Shown: positions 30,348 to 41,640, numbered from the stretch's first letter. The stretch is DNA of 44,361 nt from Paulinella micropora (GCA_009731375.1 BJOX01000150.1:753492-797852), one strand, 5' to 3'. Notes: generated from the letters alone by a model not told the origin. Made by a program: numbers and translations.

Positions 30348-31218
30348 CTGCAAAGACACAACAGGAGCGACTGCATGTGAGTTTCTCTAAGTTGAAAAAA
30401 TGCAAACGCAGAGGCTTGCATCGGTTTTTCGCAGCTCCAAAGAGTGCTACTGGCAAGGGCAAGAGAGTACTACAGACATGTAACATGACTGACCTAGGGT
30501 AGGTTCTGCTGTAGACATGATTAGGTTGAGAGTGTAATGGGAGGCCTTTGTTTTGCTACAGCGACTATACACGCGTGTCTGCCTTGTGCGAAGAAATGGC
30601 ATTTCATGCCCGGACCACATAGATTGCCACCAGAAATTTGAGGTGGATGGTTTGAATGCGCGTTTGGGGTGTTTGTTGTGGGTGTCTTCACTTTGCTTTC
30701 TTTTTTTCATGATTTTTCTGCGAATAGACGTGTGGTTGTTGTTGTTTGTTTCCTTTGATACTTGAAACGCTCACAGTAATGCTATGAACTGAAGGAGTCG
30801 TACATGAGAGTCGGGCAGAGGAGCGAGGAAAGGTGGAATTCGTAGGTGGAGGAGACTGCGAGGAAATGGAGGAAGAGGATGAGCATTAGAAGTAGGAGTA
30901 CGGGAGGAGGCGGGAGGGAAGGAAGGAAGGAAGAGAGAAGGAAGGTAAGAAGAAAGGAGAGAGCAGGAGCAGGAGGAAGATGTACAGAAGAAGCCACAAG
31001 AAGGAGCAGGAGTTGAAGGAAGGAAGGACGGAAGGAAGGACGGAAGGAAGGACGGAAGGAAGGACGGAAGGAAGGACGGAAGCAAGAAGAGAGAGGAGGA
31101 AAGCAGAAGGAGGAGAAGGAGGGGAGGAGGTAGAAGTTGAAGGAATGGGACTTTGTGGAAGGGGAAGACGAGGAGGATTATCTCACGATGCGTTGTAATC
31201 ACCTCAAAGGTCAAAAGT

Positions 31219-31260
<42 letters not shown>

Positions 31261-31408
31261 ANNNNNNNNNNGGAGTATCAGTTGCATCTTCCTCCTCCTA
31301 CTGCTACTGCAAAGTACGATTTCGTGATTCACACAAATCCATCCCTTGCTGTGTCATCAAAGCATGTGCCACATGCGTGTGCATGGTAACTCATGTCTTG
31401 CAGGACTA
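30348..31408. other. Intergenic region between divergent genes, with GGAA-rich tract
   Basis: Should contain the AIP1 5' end and a shared promoter with the + strand gene at 31411. 30900-31135 is GGAA/GGAC-rich purine. A poly-G run (31219-31259) ends in a 10-N gap. No TATA box stands out. Confidence 0.45.
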
Positions 31409-31410
31409 TG

Positions 31411-31472
31411 GGTGGGCAGAACCCATACAACGTGACCCATCTCGCCGTTCAGCGCCCCCCTCAGAAGATAGG
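31411..31472 (+). CDS. Candidate first exon of unknown gene (MGGQNPYNVTHLAVQRPPQKI)
   Basis: ATG in the context ggactATGGGT. 20 further codons follow, then a donor G|gtgaac. The leftover G fits the next exon at 31710, whose first two bases complete a Gly codon. No family is recognised. Confidence 0.45.
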
Positions 31473-31709
31473 TGAACAAAAACTCAATAGAACTTATGTC
31501 TCAAAAGCCAACTCGGTTCGACCTAAAACGGGGTCAGGCAAGTCGACTCAGACAAGTCATGTGACTATCCCTGAGAAATGGAGTTTCGTTCGAGTTATCA
31601 ATGCATTCCTCATTTCCTCAGGCTTCTCCATGACTCCGACATGACATCGTTGAGGTCGATTCAGATTTGACCTTGGGGCATGTCTTTTTTGTACTGGTTT
31701 TTTCTAGGT

Positions 31710-31812
31710 GGTAAGTGCCCCTGGTATGGACAGCAGCGGCCAGAGCTAGCGTGTGGCGGGGATATCGTGCAGTCGGAGTGGTACGACGCCCTCGTCCAGT
31801 GCATGGAGTACG
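31710..31812 (+). CDS. Second exon of unknown gene (GKCPWYGQQRPELACGGD...)
   Basis: Acceptor tttttctag (to 31709), donor TAC|gtatat. Reads GGKCPWYGQQRPELACGGDI then VQSEWYDALVQCMEY. Three Cys residues and a compact, well-formed peptide suggest a small Cys-bearing protein, but I cannot name it. Confidence 0.5.
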
Positions 31813-31821
31813 TATATTCCC

Positions 31822-31825
<4 letters not shown>

Positions 31826-31917
<92 letters not shown>

Positions 31918-31932
31918 CGCTCGCTCTCTCTC
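31826..31932. repeat. (CT)n microsatellite
   Basis: About 50 CT units right after the donor at 31813. Confidence 0.95.
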
Positions 31933-32042
31933 CCTGCGTTCATTTCTTTCTTCCATTTTTTGTTCAGAAATATCTTGTAAATGAACGTAATGTATGAATG
32001 TCATTTATAACAAGGCAGTGGTATGCGTATAGATTGGTATCG

Positions 32043-32340
32043 TATGTATGTATGTATGTATGTATGTATGTATGTATGTATGTATGTATGTATGTGTATG
32101 TATGTATGTATGTATGTATGTATGTACGTATGTACGTACGTACGTACGTACGTACGTACGTACGTACGTACGTATGTATGTATGTATGTATGTATGCATG
32201 CATGTATGCATGTACGTATGTGTGTATGTGTGTATGTGTGTATGTATGTATGTACGTACGTACGTACGTACGTACGTATATGTATGTACGTACGTACGTA
32301 TGTATGTATGTATGTGTGTATGTATGTATGTATGTATGTA
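32043..32340. repeat. (GTAT)n/(GTAC)n microsatellite
   Basis: Blocks of GTAC alternate with GTAT, inside the putative intron of the unknown gene. Confidence 0.95.
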
Positions 32341-32410
32341 GTAGTGGTACAAGTAGTAGTAGTAGTACTAGTAGTAGTAGTACTAGTAGTATAAGTAGTA
32401 CTAGTAGTAG

Positions 32411-32492
<82 letters not shown>

Positions 32493-32540
32493 CGTAGTAG
32501 TCGTAGTAGTAGTAGTAGTAGTAGTAGCAGTAGTAGTAGC

Positions 32541-32584
<44 letters not shown>

Positions 32585-32723
32585 AACTAGAAGTAGTAGA
32601 AGTAGTAGTAGTAGTAGTAGTAGTGTAGTAGCAGTCGTAGCAGTCGTAGCAGCAGTAGCAGCAGTAGCAGCAGCAACAGCAGCAGCAACAGGTGACAGTA
32701 AGTAGTAGTAGTATAGTAGTAGT

Positions 32724-32755
<32 letters not shown>

Positions 32756-32764
32756 TAGTAGTAA

Positions 32765-32805
<41 letters not shown>

Positions 32806-32835
32806 ATAGTAGTAGTGGTAGTAGTAGTAATAGTG

Positions 32836-32898
<63 letters not shown>

Positions 32899-32908
32899 AG
32901 TAGTAGTA
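32341..32908. repeat. (AGT)n trinucleotide array with AGC variants
   Basis: About 570 bp. The reverse complement of the ACT type array at 7064-7683, with the same GCT/AGC variant blocks. Confidence 0.95.
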
Positions 32909-32957
32909 GTAATGATAATTGACCCTTTTCACATATCGAGCTGATACTTTGTTGCAG

Positions 32958-33332
32958 ATGCAAGCGGTTCTATCCCAAGGACGAGTAAGACCCAGCAGAA
33001 CCAGTGGAGGACAGTGCAGTGTTGAATACAGAGTGAAGTGTTGTTGCCAAGCTCGACAGACCTATGTAGACATATGTGCTGACCCCACACAATACCAGCA
33101 GACTGCTGGCTGCAGCCTGCCCCGCACAGAGCATCGTCAGGCGCGTCGCGGAGAAGGCATTTCCTCCACTTGGGGAGGCTTCTGGTTTGTAGCAAGGTCA
33201 CACTCCGGTTTTTGCTTGGGTTACATGGAAGCCGCAGTAGAGGCCGTGCTATGTGCTTGTGTTTCACGCGTAGAACGTAGAACGTGTTGTTTAGTCACCT
33301 GGCATCACTGCCAAGTACAGATGGCAAAGTAG
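32958..33332 (+). CDS. Possible further exon of the unknown gene
   Basis: Acceptor ttgcag at 32952-32957. In phase 0 it stays open to TAG at 33330. In another frame it gives CKRFYPKDE up to a donor gtaaga at 32985, which looks more protein-like but needs a different phase. The true reading is undecided. Confidence 0.25.
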   Translation: MQAVLSQGRVRPSRTSGGQCSVEYRVKCCCQARQTYVDICADPTQYQQTAGCSLPRTEHRQARRGEGISSTWGGFWFVARSHSGFCLGYMEAAVEAVLCACVSRVERRTCCLVTWHHCQVQMAK

Positions 33333-33369
33333 CACGGCAAATATGGGAATCAGTCTCATGTGTAATGGG

Positions 33370-33948
33370 TAACTTCTACCCCCCCCCCCCCCCCCCCCCC
33401 CCCCCTCCTTTTTTTTTTTTTTTCTCTTTTTTTTTCTTTCTTTCNNNNNNNNNNCTCTTTGTGTGTATCTGTGTGTGTCTCTCTCTCTCTTACGAACACA
33501 CCCATGATGTTTTTCAAGAAATTAAACTTACCGCTCAGTCCAATCGCGTAATGACTACGATATCAGTGAAGCTGCAACGATCACTTCTCTGCAAGACTGT
33601 CGACAAGTGAAGTTCTCTGGGTCCGTCACCTTTCTTCGCTCAATCAGCATGTCTTCGCAAACACAATTTTAATGAAATACTTGCCACTACTAGGAATACC
33701 GGTAAGTGGGAAGCTGAAGAAATAAAATGAAAGTGGTATTAATATCAAATAAATACAAAAGTGGGAAGAAATGAAGCGGAAAAAAATAGAGAAACAAATA
33801 AATAAAGGGGAAAAAAATTATTTAGAGAAAAATCCGAAGAGGGAGAAAGAGTTGAAAAGTAAAAATTGAGGAACTGAGAAAGGACAATTTTTTTCATGCT
33901 TCCTTTTCAGCTCTACGAAAAGCAAGCGTTCTTTAATTATTATTATTG

Positions 33949-33994
<46 letters not shown>

Positions 33995-35180
33995 TTAATA
34001 AGCCTGAGAATGCTTTCTATCAAGTTAAAAGAGTGATTGCGGCGTAAAAAATAATACTTACTAATTTTTTTTTCACATATCAACTTTTAATGATAGAATA
34101 CTTGCGAGTCACTAGTAGGGATACTTGAAGTGGGAAGCGCAAGACGTGTCTGGGAGTTAAAATGGAAGTGGTACTAGGAGTATGATGGACTTGTAGAGTC
34201 AAAACGAAATGCAACTAGAGGTGAACTGAATTTTTAATAATTAGGCTTTGTACTAAATATCCCCAACGATAGCTCCGTGGCAATGGAAGTATTAATAAGT
34301 CGGCATTAATATTAATAATATAGCCAACTTGAACACAATCCTGTGAGTTGAAAGTTGGATACAACCCCAGTGGCAACGGTTAATTACACAACGAACTCTT
34401 ATTAAAGATCTCCGAGGCTATGGCTGCATTAAGTCGGCCTGACTCCAGAGAGCAGGTGAAATACCAGTAAATATAATAGCAGAGCGGTGACTTCGTTTAT
34501 TTACGTAGATTTCTCAGACTAAGTTTTTTGCAGACTTGCGGGTTGCCAAGTCACGATCACGACTGAACCTGGGTAGATTGTGAATGTGGTAACTTCGGCT
34601 GAGCTTTGCAAAAACGACTGTAAAGTATTTGAAGGCGGGCTTCAAGTCCAACTTGACACTAGTTCAAGTGCCACGGTCCAGGATTTGCATTCATATGTAA
34701 AATGGCCCCTATCAAAATTCAATTAAAATATCTAAGTTTTGCGATGAATCTTTTTGTTACAATATACTGTTTGAGTATTGTCAGAATGTTAATATCCCAA
34801 AAGGATTTTATTATAGCTTAACTGAAAGATAACGAAAACTAACTGGCATTAAAGATTTCTCTTCAAAAGTTCATGTTCAAGCCGGCCCCACTTTTTGTCG
34901 GGAAATTTCACGATGTTATAGCCGGGAAACTTCAATGTACGGATTTTGTGTTATACTGGTCCGATTTTTTTTCAAAAAATGTTGTCTCGACACCTCGACA
35001 CAAGCTCAGTTTCTGCGCGCAAGAGGTATGTTCATACTTGAAAGAGTGTACAAGAGTAATGAATGAGGTTCAATACATCACAAGAACAAATATATCACTT
35101 TTTTTTTCAATACATTATATTTTGACTTAGAAAAGTTGAAGCAAAAACTTGTGACCGGTCTCCAGGAGGGTCGTTAAAAA
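33370..35180. other. AT-rich DNA without supported gene
   Basis: Poly-C/poly-T and a 10-N gap at 33377-33454, an (ATT)n run at 33943-33995, and two related stretches (33681 cttgccactactagg...gtgggaag and 34100 cttgcgagtcactagtaggg...gtgggaag). These resemble the repeat at 42395-42650. The 34873-35130 frame has no support beyond being open. Confidence 0.5.
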
Positions 35181-35182
35181 AA

Positions 35183-35891
35183 TTAAAATGAGTCTAGCAG
35201 TCGTATGGACATTACCGTATGTTTTCCTTGCAACCGAATCATATACCCGATAATATCCGTTGTTCCTTTCATACCCGAGAAATACGACTTTCCTCCCCCT
35301 CTCGCCTTTTCCCTCCTAGCAACAACCTTCATGTATGCCATACACCCGACAGGGCGTAAATGGTGCAACAGGGGCTTGCGTTTGTGGATGATCTCGTATG
35401 GGGACTTCCCTTTAAAAGGGCCATGGGCGAGTGGTAAGAGGTTACCAAAATAAGTTGAGGCAGCTTTTTCTGTCTCCGTCCACATAGATTCAGGGAGCTC
35501 GGCATCACTAAGCACAGCCCTTGCGGGCCCACCACACGTTTGGTGTGCTCGTTCGATCTTAGCTACCGCCTGTTTCTCCCCTTTTGGTGCCTCCAAGAAG
35601 ACCGGTGATTTACGTCAACCCAGGTCTGAAACTCTTTGTACTTCCCGTATTCCTGATCACACGTGAGGAATTTCACTTTCTTCCCTGTATGCCGTTCGAA
35701 GAAGGCAACGGCCTTGAGGAAGCATGGGAAAAACTCATTTTTGCCACGGTAAAGTTTTGTGTCCTTTCGTTCGCCCACACTATTAGGAAAACATACATGC
35801 CACTGTGTTCCATCGCATGTGCAAGCACAGAGGGGTAAAGGCCATGGAGCTTAACGATAATTTTTTCCAGTCTAAAAAGTGTAACTGTCAC
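35183..35891 (-). pseudogene. Ty1/copia-like integrase fragment, frameshifted
   Basis: Three frames in series: 35891-35673, 35778-35563 and 35596-35183. Motifs: FLKAVAFFERHTGKKVKFLT with CDQEYG (catalytic Asp region, usually TDNGGE); then AKIERAHQT (catalytic Glu context, usually NGVAERKNRT); then LPESMWTETEKAASTYFGNL, SPYEIIHKRKPLLHHLRPVG and IIGYMIR, the usual copia integrase C-terminal order. No RT follows to the left, so the element is truncated. Confidence 0.75.
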
Positions 35892-36280
35892 TCAGTCAAT
35901 ATTAATAGTAATATTATCCGGCGTTACCCTGTTAACTCAAGTTGAAGAGAGTTATTATTCAACTATTATATAACTTCCTCTTGTCACGGTTTGTTAGCCT
36001 CGGACCTATTAATATACTGAATTAATTACTACCGAGTTAGTCAGTATGGTCCGGCATATGTGATGTGTGTCGTTAGAGCCATTACTTATTTGCGGCCCAG
36101 CCAGTAATTGCGCGTCTTCCCTGACGCTTTTTTCTCAATAAAGTTCTACTGCTGACCTAGGCATTCATAGCTGGTTTATTGCAGATTATTAAAGTAAGTT
36201 AGTCTAACAGGATATAGAGCCTTGCAGCGTGAACGCCGGGTCTGGTAGACTTTATTCACTTATAGTGTTTTATCGGGGTG

Positions 36281-36416
36281 TGCGGAAGGCTACCACCGAT
36301 CGAACGCACTGGTGAACGTGCGGAAGGCTGTCACCAAAAAGCTGAACTGGTGAGTGTGCGGAAGGCTACCACCAGAGTCAGCATAGGTGGATTGTGCGGA
36401 AGGCTCAGTGCCATCT
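36281..36416 (+). repeat. Four 38-bp tandem units with conserved box and hairpin arms
   Basis: TGCGGAAGGCT recurs at 36281, 36319, 36357 and 36394, a period of 38, 38 and 37. In the first three units it is followed by CACC and about 17-20 bases later by GGTG, so each can fold. It lies upstream of the copia-like gag start at 36558, in the leader position. Confidence 0.8.
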
Positions 36417-36557
36417 AACAACAAGCATAACTAATAATTTCCTAACGCTATCCCGCTTCTTTATCCATAGAGAGTGCAGTCTTGGTAGTTGAGGTTGCCT
36501 CCTACCTTCCGCCCTTGTCACGCCAACATTGCGTACCACGGTTCTGACTTAGTCAAG

Positions 36558-36971
36558 ATGAGACTAGACCCTCCAAAGTATGACCACGGAAAAGAATGGG
36601 AGCTGTTTGAATACACCTTCACGTCAGTCCTAGGTGTCACGCACCCAGAAATACTTTCTATGATCCCAGGCTTTGAGTCTCATCCCTTAGCCAAAACCCT
36701 ACAACTACTTAAACCCCCTGACTCTCCTACTAACGCACCATTCATGTCGCCCAAGTTGGAAGAGGAAGAAAGAGAGGAGGAAGAGGAGACAGTAGTGAAA
36801 GTAGAAGGTGAAGCTAAGGCAAAGAAAGAAGAAAGTCAAGAAACAACAGACACACAAACTGCATCTGCCCCTATCACCATCATACCTGCGGAACAAAAAT
36901 CCGGGGTACCAGTGGTCCATCACCGTTATTTGCACTGCAATTCACTGCCAAATATTATGAGCAACAACTAA
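36558..36971 (+). pseudogene. Copia-like gag, first part
   Basis: ATG at 36558 starts MRLDPPKYDHGKEWELFEYT, resembling the x-G-x-W-x-x-F opening of copia Gag. It becomes Glu/Lys-rich (about 36756-36850). The frame ends at 36971, and the continuation (ALQFTAKYYEQQLKEKKARL) is in another frame from about 36930, so there is a frameshift. Confidence 0.6.
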
Positions 36972-37737
36972 AAGAAAAGAAAGCTAGGTTGAACAGACTA
37001 CAATACGCTTTCTTACTTCAGTCGTGTGCTCATGACAAGAAGGTGATGACCATCATGAGGCAGGGAGACACGGATGGTGTACATGTGGCATGTTTCCTGG
37101 CCCTCAAGAAACGTTATGGGGGTCTTGACCTCATAAGGTCTGAAGAGGACCAGGAAAAACTTTACCACTCCTACCCTAAGAAGGTTAGTGAGGTAAACAG
37201 TTGGCTAGCTGACTACCTTACTACCGTAAAGACGCAGGAGAAGACTATGGGAACGATACCAGAGATGATGAAGACTGGCATGATCATGAAGAAGCTAAAA
37301 CACCTACCTCATTTTCAAGCATACTATCGTAACACCTGGTGTTCCCTACTGCCAACTCAAAGGCCTAAGTTGCCCGAATTCCTAAAGATTGTAGAGCAAC
37401 TAGCGCAAAGCAATGTATCTGAGGCCAAAATGCGTAAACTTTACGGTCCCGGAAGTTCTAAGAGTGACCCTATTGCTATCAACACAGTGGCAGGGTTCCA
37501 ACTCAGGGTAAGAGTAAGAGTAAGTTGTCACAGACTGCACTAGGCCACTATGGTGAAGGAGAAGATAGTATGTGTTGGAACTGTCTATCCCCTGACCATA
37601 AGATAGCTTGCTGTCTTGTGAAGTGTCAACTGAAAGACTGTCCTAAGGACGGACATGGCCCCTTGAAATGCCCCATAAGGAGAAAGGCTAGGATCTCTGA
37701 GAGAGGGTATTACTATGTGAAGGGCCAGACAGAGTGA
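36930..37737 (+). pseudogene. Copia-like gag, second part with zinc knuckle
   Basis: Reads FLALKKRYGGLDLIRS, KVSEVNSWLADYLTTVKTQE and MKKLKHLPHFQAYYRN, in the style of Gag (helix-rich, L..Y..). After a frame change near 37490 comes CWNCLSPDHKIACC (C-x2-C-x4-H-x4-C zinc knuckle, 37571-37612) and a basic tail ending at TGA 37735. It binds element RNA in the family. Confidence 0.7.
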
Positions 37738-37779
37738 GAGGACAGACAGACACAAGAAGAGTGAAGAAGGAGGAGCAAA

Positions 37780-38160
37780 GAAGAAGAAGAAGAAGAAGAA
37801 GAAGAAGAAGAAGAAGAAGAAGAAGAAGAAGAAGAAGAAGAAGAAGAAGAAAGAAGGCAGCAAGGGAGAAAGACGAAAGCTGAAAGCATCTGACTTCATT
37901 AAAAAGAAAAAGATGATAAGCTTAAACGCTGAATCCTCTGACTCTTCTGACTCAGCCCCCCCCCCCCCCCNNNNNNNNNNTGAGTCTGATGAAGACTCAG
38001 AAGTAGATGGTCAGCTGGGGTACATACATCACATGGTCATTATGATGATGGAGAGAGAGGGAGAAGAGACAGACAGAGAAAAGGAGAAAGACGACCCCCC
38101 CCCCCTTTTCCTAAAACCTTATACCACTTTTATCTCAGGGATCTAAGCCACCTGGCGCAG
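37780..38160 (+). pseudogene. Low-complexity Lys/Ser/Asp/Glu-rich part of the copia-like element
   Basis: (AAG)n codes for poly-Lys. After poly-C and a gap (37971-37980) the frame is Asp/Glu-rich (ESDEDSEVDGQ). Probably a disordered linker. Confidence 0.4.
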
Positions 38161-38466
38161 GAAGTAGAGGGGGGAGAGCTGAGGAGGTAGTGTGCGTAAG
38201 GCAGAACGCATCATCTATCCAAAACGCCTCCACACCCACTTGCCCAACTATCCCACCCCTTCACGAGAATAAATTCATGACCTCCTTGGATATGGCTGGC
38301 GACCCTACCCCTCTCAACAAAATCATACCATTGGAAGAGAACTGGGCCATCAGACGTACTAGGTAGGTTACAGTACTGGTTACGTCAAAATCCTCGTGAA
38401 AGGGTGCAACCCCGTCACCTTACGTGAAGTGGGTGGCCCACCCCGGGTGTCCGGTGTTCGTGGAGG

Positions 38467-38725
38467 TTGGGGGCGGCGAGAAAAGGAGCAAAAGGTGGGG
38501 AGTGTGCGGCTAGATTAGTGGACCATGACTTCTGCACACACCACCTTGGACAAAAGAGGAAGAGGGAGGAGATATTAGCTAAGTATAGGGAAAAACTGAA
38601 CTTTGGTTTACTTCCCCCTTATGATGCTATGTATTATGAACCTACCACTTTGTTTTCTGCTGTCACATTGTGGAGAGAACATGTCGTCCCTGTCCAACCA
38701 AGCACCACAAATGCTACTCCTACCT

Positions 38726-38780
<55 letters not shown>

Positions 38781-38859
38781 AAACATAGAGGGAGTAGGGG
38801 GAGTAGGGGGGAGTAGGGGGAGTAAGGGGAGCAGTAGGGGGAGTAGTAGGGGAAGTTGA
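38467..38859 (+). pseudogene. Unrecognised ORF with Cys/His cluster
   Basis: Contains CAARLVDHDFCTHHLGQKRK, spaced like small C-x(n)-FC-x-x-H zinc motifs found in some retroelement proteins, then EEILAKYREKLNFGLLPPYD. It ends in a poly-Thr run from (ACT)n. No definite family. Confidence 0.4.
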
Positions 38860-39325
38860 GCTGCCTGTACCTTCCTTGCCTGTGTCGTCCCTGCCTCACA
38901 TCACTCTTGTACAACCTGCTGCTGTGTCGTCCACCCAATCTGTGTATCGTGTGTCGCACGCACCTTCAGCTTCATTTAGACCATCGTCGGCCACGTTAGA
39001 AAGACAGCCGGTAGAGACCACAGACAACCTATCAATCGTGCCCAGTAGCGATGAAAGAGGCGGCGTTTGGGTAAAAGAGGGTAAACGAGTGTTGAGTGGC
39101 GGAGGACTACCTCCCATTGAAGAGTTACAAAGACTAGTCAATGCTCTCTCACAAGGGCTTAAGAACAGAACGGTGAGAGACGGTTTGATCGTGAATAAGG
39201 AAGGGGAGTATGACGAGTTTTACACAGAAATGTATTACACCATGCATGACTGTGATATAACTCTAGCCACAAAACACACAACTCTTTTGCTCACGGTATC
39301 GTCTCGTCCTTTCCCTACATGGTGA
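38855..39325 (+). pseudogene. Linker ORF before the protease
   Basis: Reads LPVPSLPVSSLPHITLVQP, then GGLPPIEELQRLVNALSQGL and EGEYDEFYTEMYYTMHD. Followed by a frame change into the 37-residue duplicated segment. Unknown function. Confidence 0.4.
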
Positions 39326-39330
39326 AAGAG

Positions 39331-39552
39331 ATCGAAGGACTCGAGGCAGTGTTAGGTGGCGTAACACCGCCAGAGGAGAACGAACCACTGACAAACACAC
39401 AGCCTCCTCCTCTTGAACTCCAGAACCCACAGGACACAGACATCGAAGGACTCGAGGCAGTGTTAGGTGGCGTAACACCGCCAGAGGAGAACGAACCACT
39501 GACAAACACACAGCCTCCTCCCCTTGAACTCCAGAACCCACAGGACACAGAC
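39331..39552 (+). repeat. Two 111-bp tandem copies coding for a 37-residue acidic repeat
   Basis: 39331-39441 and 39442-39552 differ at a single base that I noticed (cctcctcctctt versus cctcctcccctt). Each codes IEGLEAVLGGVTPPEENEPL then TNTQPPPLELQNPQDTD, so the duplication keeps frame. Confidence 0.95.
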
Positions 39553-40163
39553 ACAACCACACATGAACAAACACAGAACAGTCAACACGCTGAATGTTCT
39601 ATTATGATGATTGACAATTGCTCTGACCATCAAACAGACAACAAAACCGACAACAGTAGCATATTGTGGGTAGACGATAGTGGTGCGAGCGAGACACAGT
39701 CGCCAGACAAAACCACTTTTATCAACCTTAAGAGGGCCCCACAGAAGTTCCGCATAGCGAAAGGGACTATTAGAACTGAGTACAAGGGCAAGGTCCTAAT
39801 TATAATGAACCTATCGGGAGCACATGGGGAGGAAGTGAGTGTCCTCGATGCACACACGACAACCCACATTTGAAGTACGGATTAGTTGCTACCTCAGCAT
39901 GGGTACGCAAGGGATTTGCAGTCGTACACCAAAACAATCAAATCATTGTGCTTAAGAAGCCAATCCACATAGAGGAAGATCAGATTGTGGCCAGGGGGAG
40001 AGCACTGCCTAACAACTTAACGGTGTTTGATTCCCCAGGCACCGCACCACTTGACACCAACGAATGATACGATCCCATTGATAGTCCTACCACTATGCCT
40101 ACAACGGACGAGGCTCCAGGGTCTGACGATGACAACACGTCGGACTTGGGGGTACACGCTTGA
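39553..40163 (+). pseudogene. Copia-like aspartic protease and pre-integrase region
   Basis: ILWVDDSGASE (39661 on) is the retropepsin active site (D-S-G-A-S), followed by GKVLIIMNLSG. A one-base shift at about 39870 leads to HLKYGLVATSAWVRKGFAVV and then NNQIIVLKKPIHIEE, like the copia stretch (LxSVxxLxxxGxxVxF) between protease and integrase. A TGA at 40065 and another at 40161 end the frame. No integrase or RT follows, so the + strand element stops here. Confidence 0.7.
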
Positions 40164-41640
40164 CGTCAACATCTCATCTCTCTCAAATGACCAACCTACC
40201 TGTTTACCATGACATATACTGTTTATTGTCCCCGTGTATTTGTGGTTGGCTGTGTGGTGTACCTAATACATACATATATTATTCTACCGAGATAGATACT
40301 GAGAGATGAGAGAGCTGAGGGTGAGGGGGGTAAAGTGTCAGGTATGCATCAGGTAATAGTCGAGCTCAAACCCGAACGCGAGACATTTGACGTTGAACTT
40401 GTAATTCTTACCGTCCCATAAGATTGTGTTCCACCAGCACTGGGTGTCCATAAATATACGAATCACAGGGTGGCGTTCTACCACATGGTGATTGCATTAG
40501 AAATGGGGTATCTTCTTTATCTTATTTCTTAAACACCACTCACACGGTGACCTCATTATTCGTTCTCTCCACTCTTTCCCCACTATCTTTACTCCCATAT
40601 ACTTAGCCATCCGCCGGACCAAGGAATTTGCTGGTGTTTGCCTTAGTTGTTCAACTTTTGGCTCCGCTAGTCTCCCATATTTTCCACCATCTTTGATCCT
40701 TATTTATATAAGAGCAGAGGATTTCGTTCAAGTACTAGCGGAGTGGATTGAATTAGTTGTAATAAAGAAGAGTCAACAAATATATTCTTTTACACTGGAA
40801 CCGGCAAAACAACGTTACGATTGCCAGAGATGATTGCCACGTCTAAATCTCTGATGCTGTGAGGTTGGGAACTCCGTACTAGTACTGGACACCGCCTGAG
40901 ATGCTACAGGCATAGAAGGTGATAGTCTTCACCGAGAAGCTTGAGGATTTCAACACTTTCGTTGCGAAAAGAATAAAAGCAGAGGTCTGAGGCTCTGTTT
41001 CGTTGGGGATGAGCATCTTCAAGGAATTTTACATCACATGGACAGCCTCTGTACGACTTGATTGGACGCTTGCATACTTGGGATGTCTTGTGTAAAATTT
41101 TGCTCGGTTTACCAGTCAAGTGTGGGACGTCGTGCCACCGTTACCCACTATGTTCGCAATGGGGAACATCATTTTTCGTCCACACTCAGCTCTATGAGTG
41201 GATTCTATTAAAACAGTGCTTGCGCAAAAATTATTTCTCTCTCGCCCGAAATTTATTGTTAATATCAAAGTTAAATAGTCATATCTCCTTGCCTCAGGAG
41301 GTTTGACAAATATTAATATCAACTGCAGAAGTGGTGGTGGTGGTGGTGATGGTGACTGTTGTTGTTGTTGTTGTTGTTGTTGTTGTCTTTTTGAAAATTT
41401 TCCCGAGCTTGGAACAGCAACGTTCATGCAAGTTTTGGTTATAAATAAATGATGAGCGTATACAGTCATTGTAGTACATGATTCTATGATAACAATACAC
41501 TTGTTAGCTTACACGTGGAAACACACTTGAGTATTATTTTTGATTCGCCATGTCAACACGGAGGGGATCAGCCAGTGCATGCAGATGCAGGCGAAATGGA
41601 ACTGTGGTGCACTCGTGTTCTTGTCTGCAAAACAATTTTG
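40164..41640. other. AT-rich DNA, possible LTR remains, no firm gene
   Basis: tatttatataagagcag (40702-40718) and aataaag (40761-40767) have the look of an LTR promoter and poly-A signal, but no second copy was found. A - strand frame (41119-40904) ends KLLGEDYHLLCL and includes RGCPCDVKFLEDAHPQRNRA. It may be a decayed coding piece. A (GTT)n run sits at 41355-41385. Confidence 0.35.

Noticed and set aside
30553-30765. 70-residue ORF upstream of AIP1
   Set aside because: Lies in the divergent intergenic region, ends in a hydrophobic stretch coded by T-rich DNA, and has no homology or splice support.
34873-35130. 85-residue ORF MFKPAPLFVGKF...
   Set aside because: AT-rich surroundings, no motif, no splice sites that fit neighbours. 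A chance frame cannot be excluded.
36281-36416. CRISPR-like array (regular short repeats with spacers)
   Set aside because: Eukaryotic retroelement context, an 11-base box only, four units, and spacers that share hairpin arms.
40164-40900. 3' LTR of the copia-like element
   Set aside because: A TATA-like site and AATAAAG are present, but I found no matching copy upstream of the gag start, so an LTR pair is not supported.
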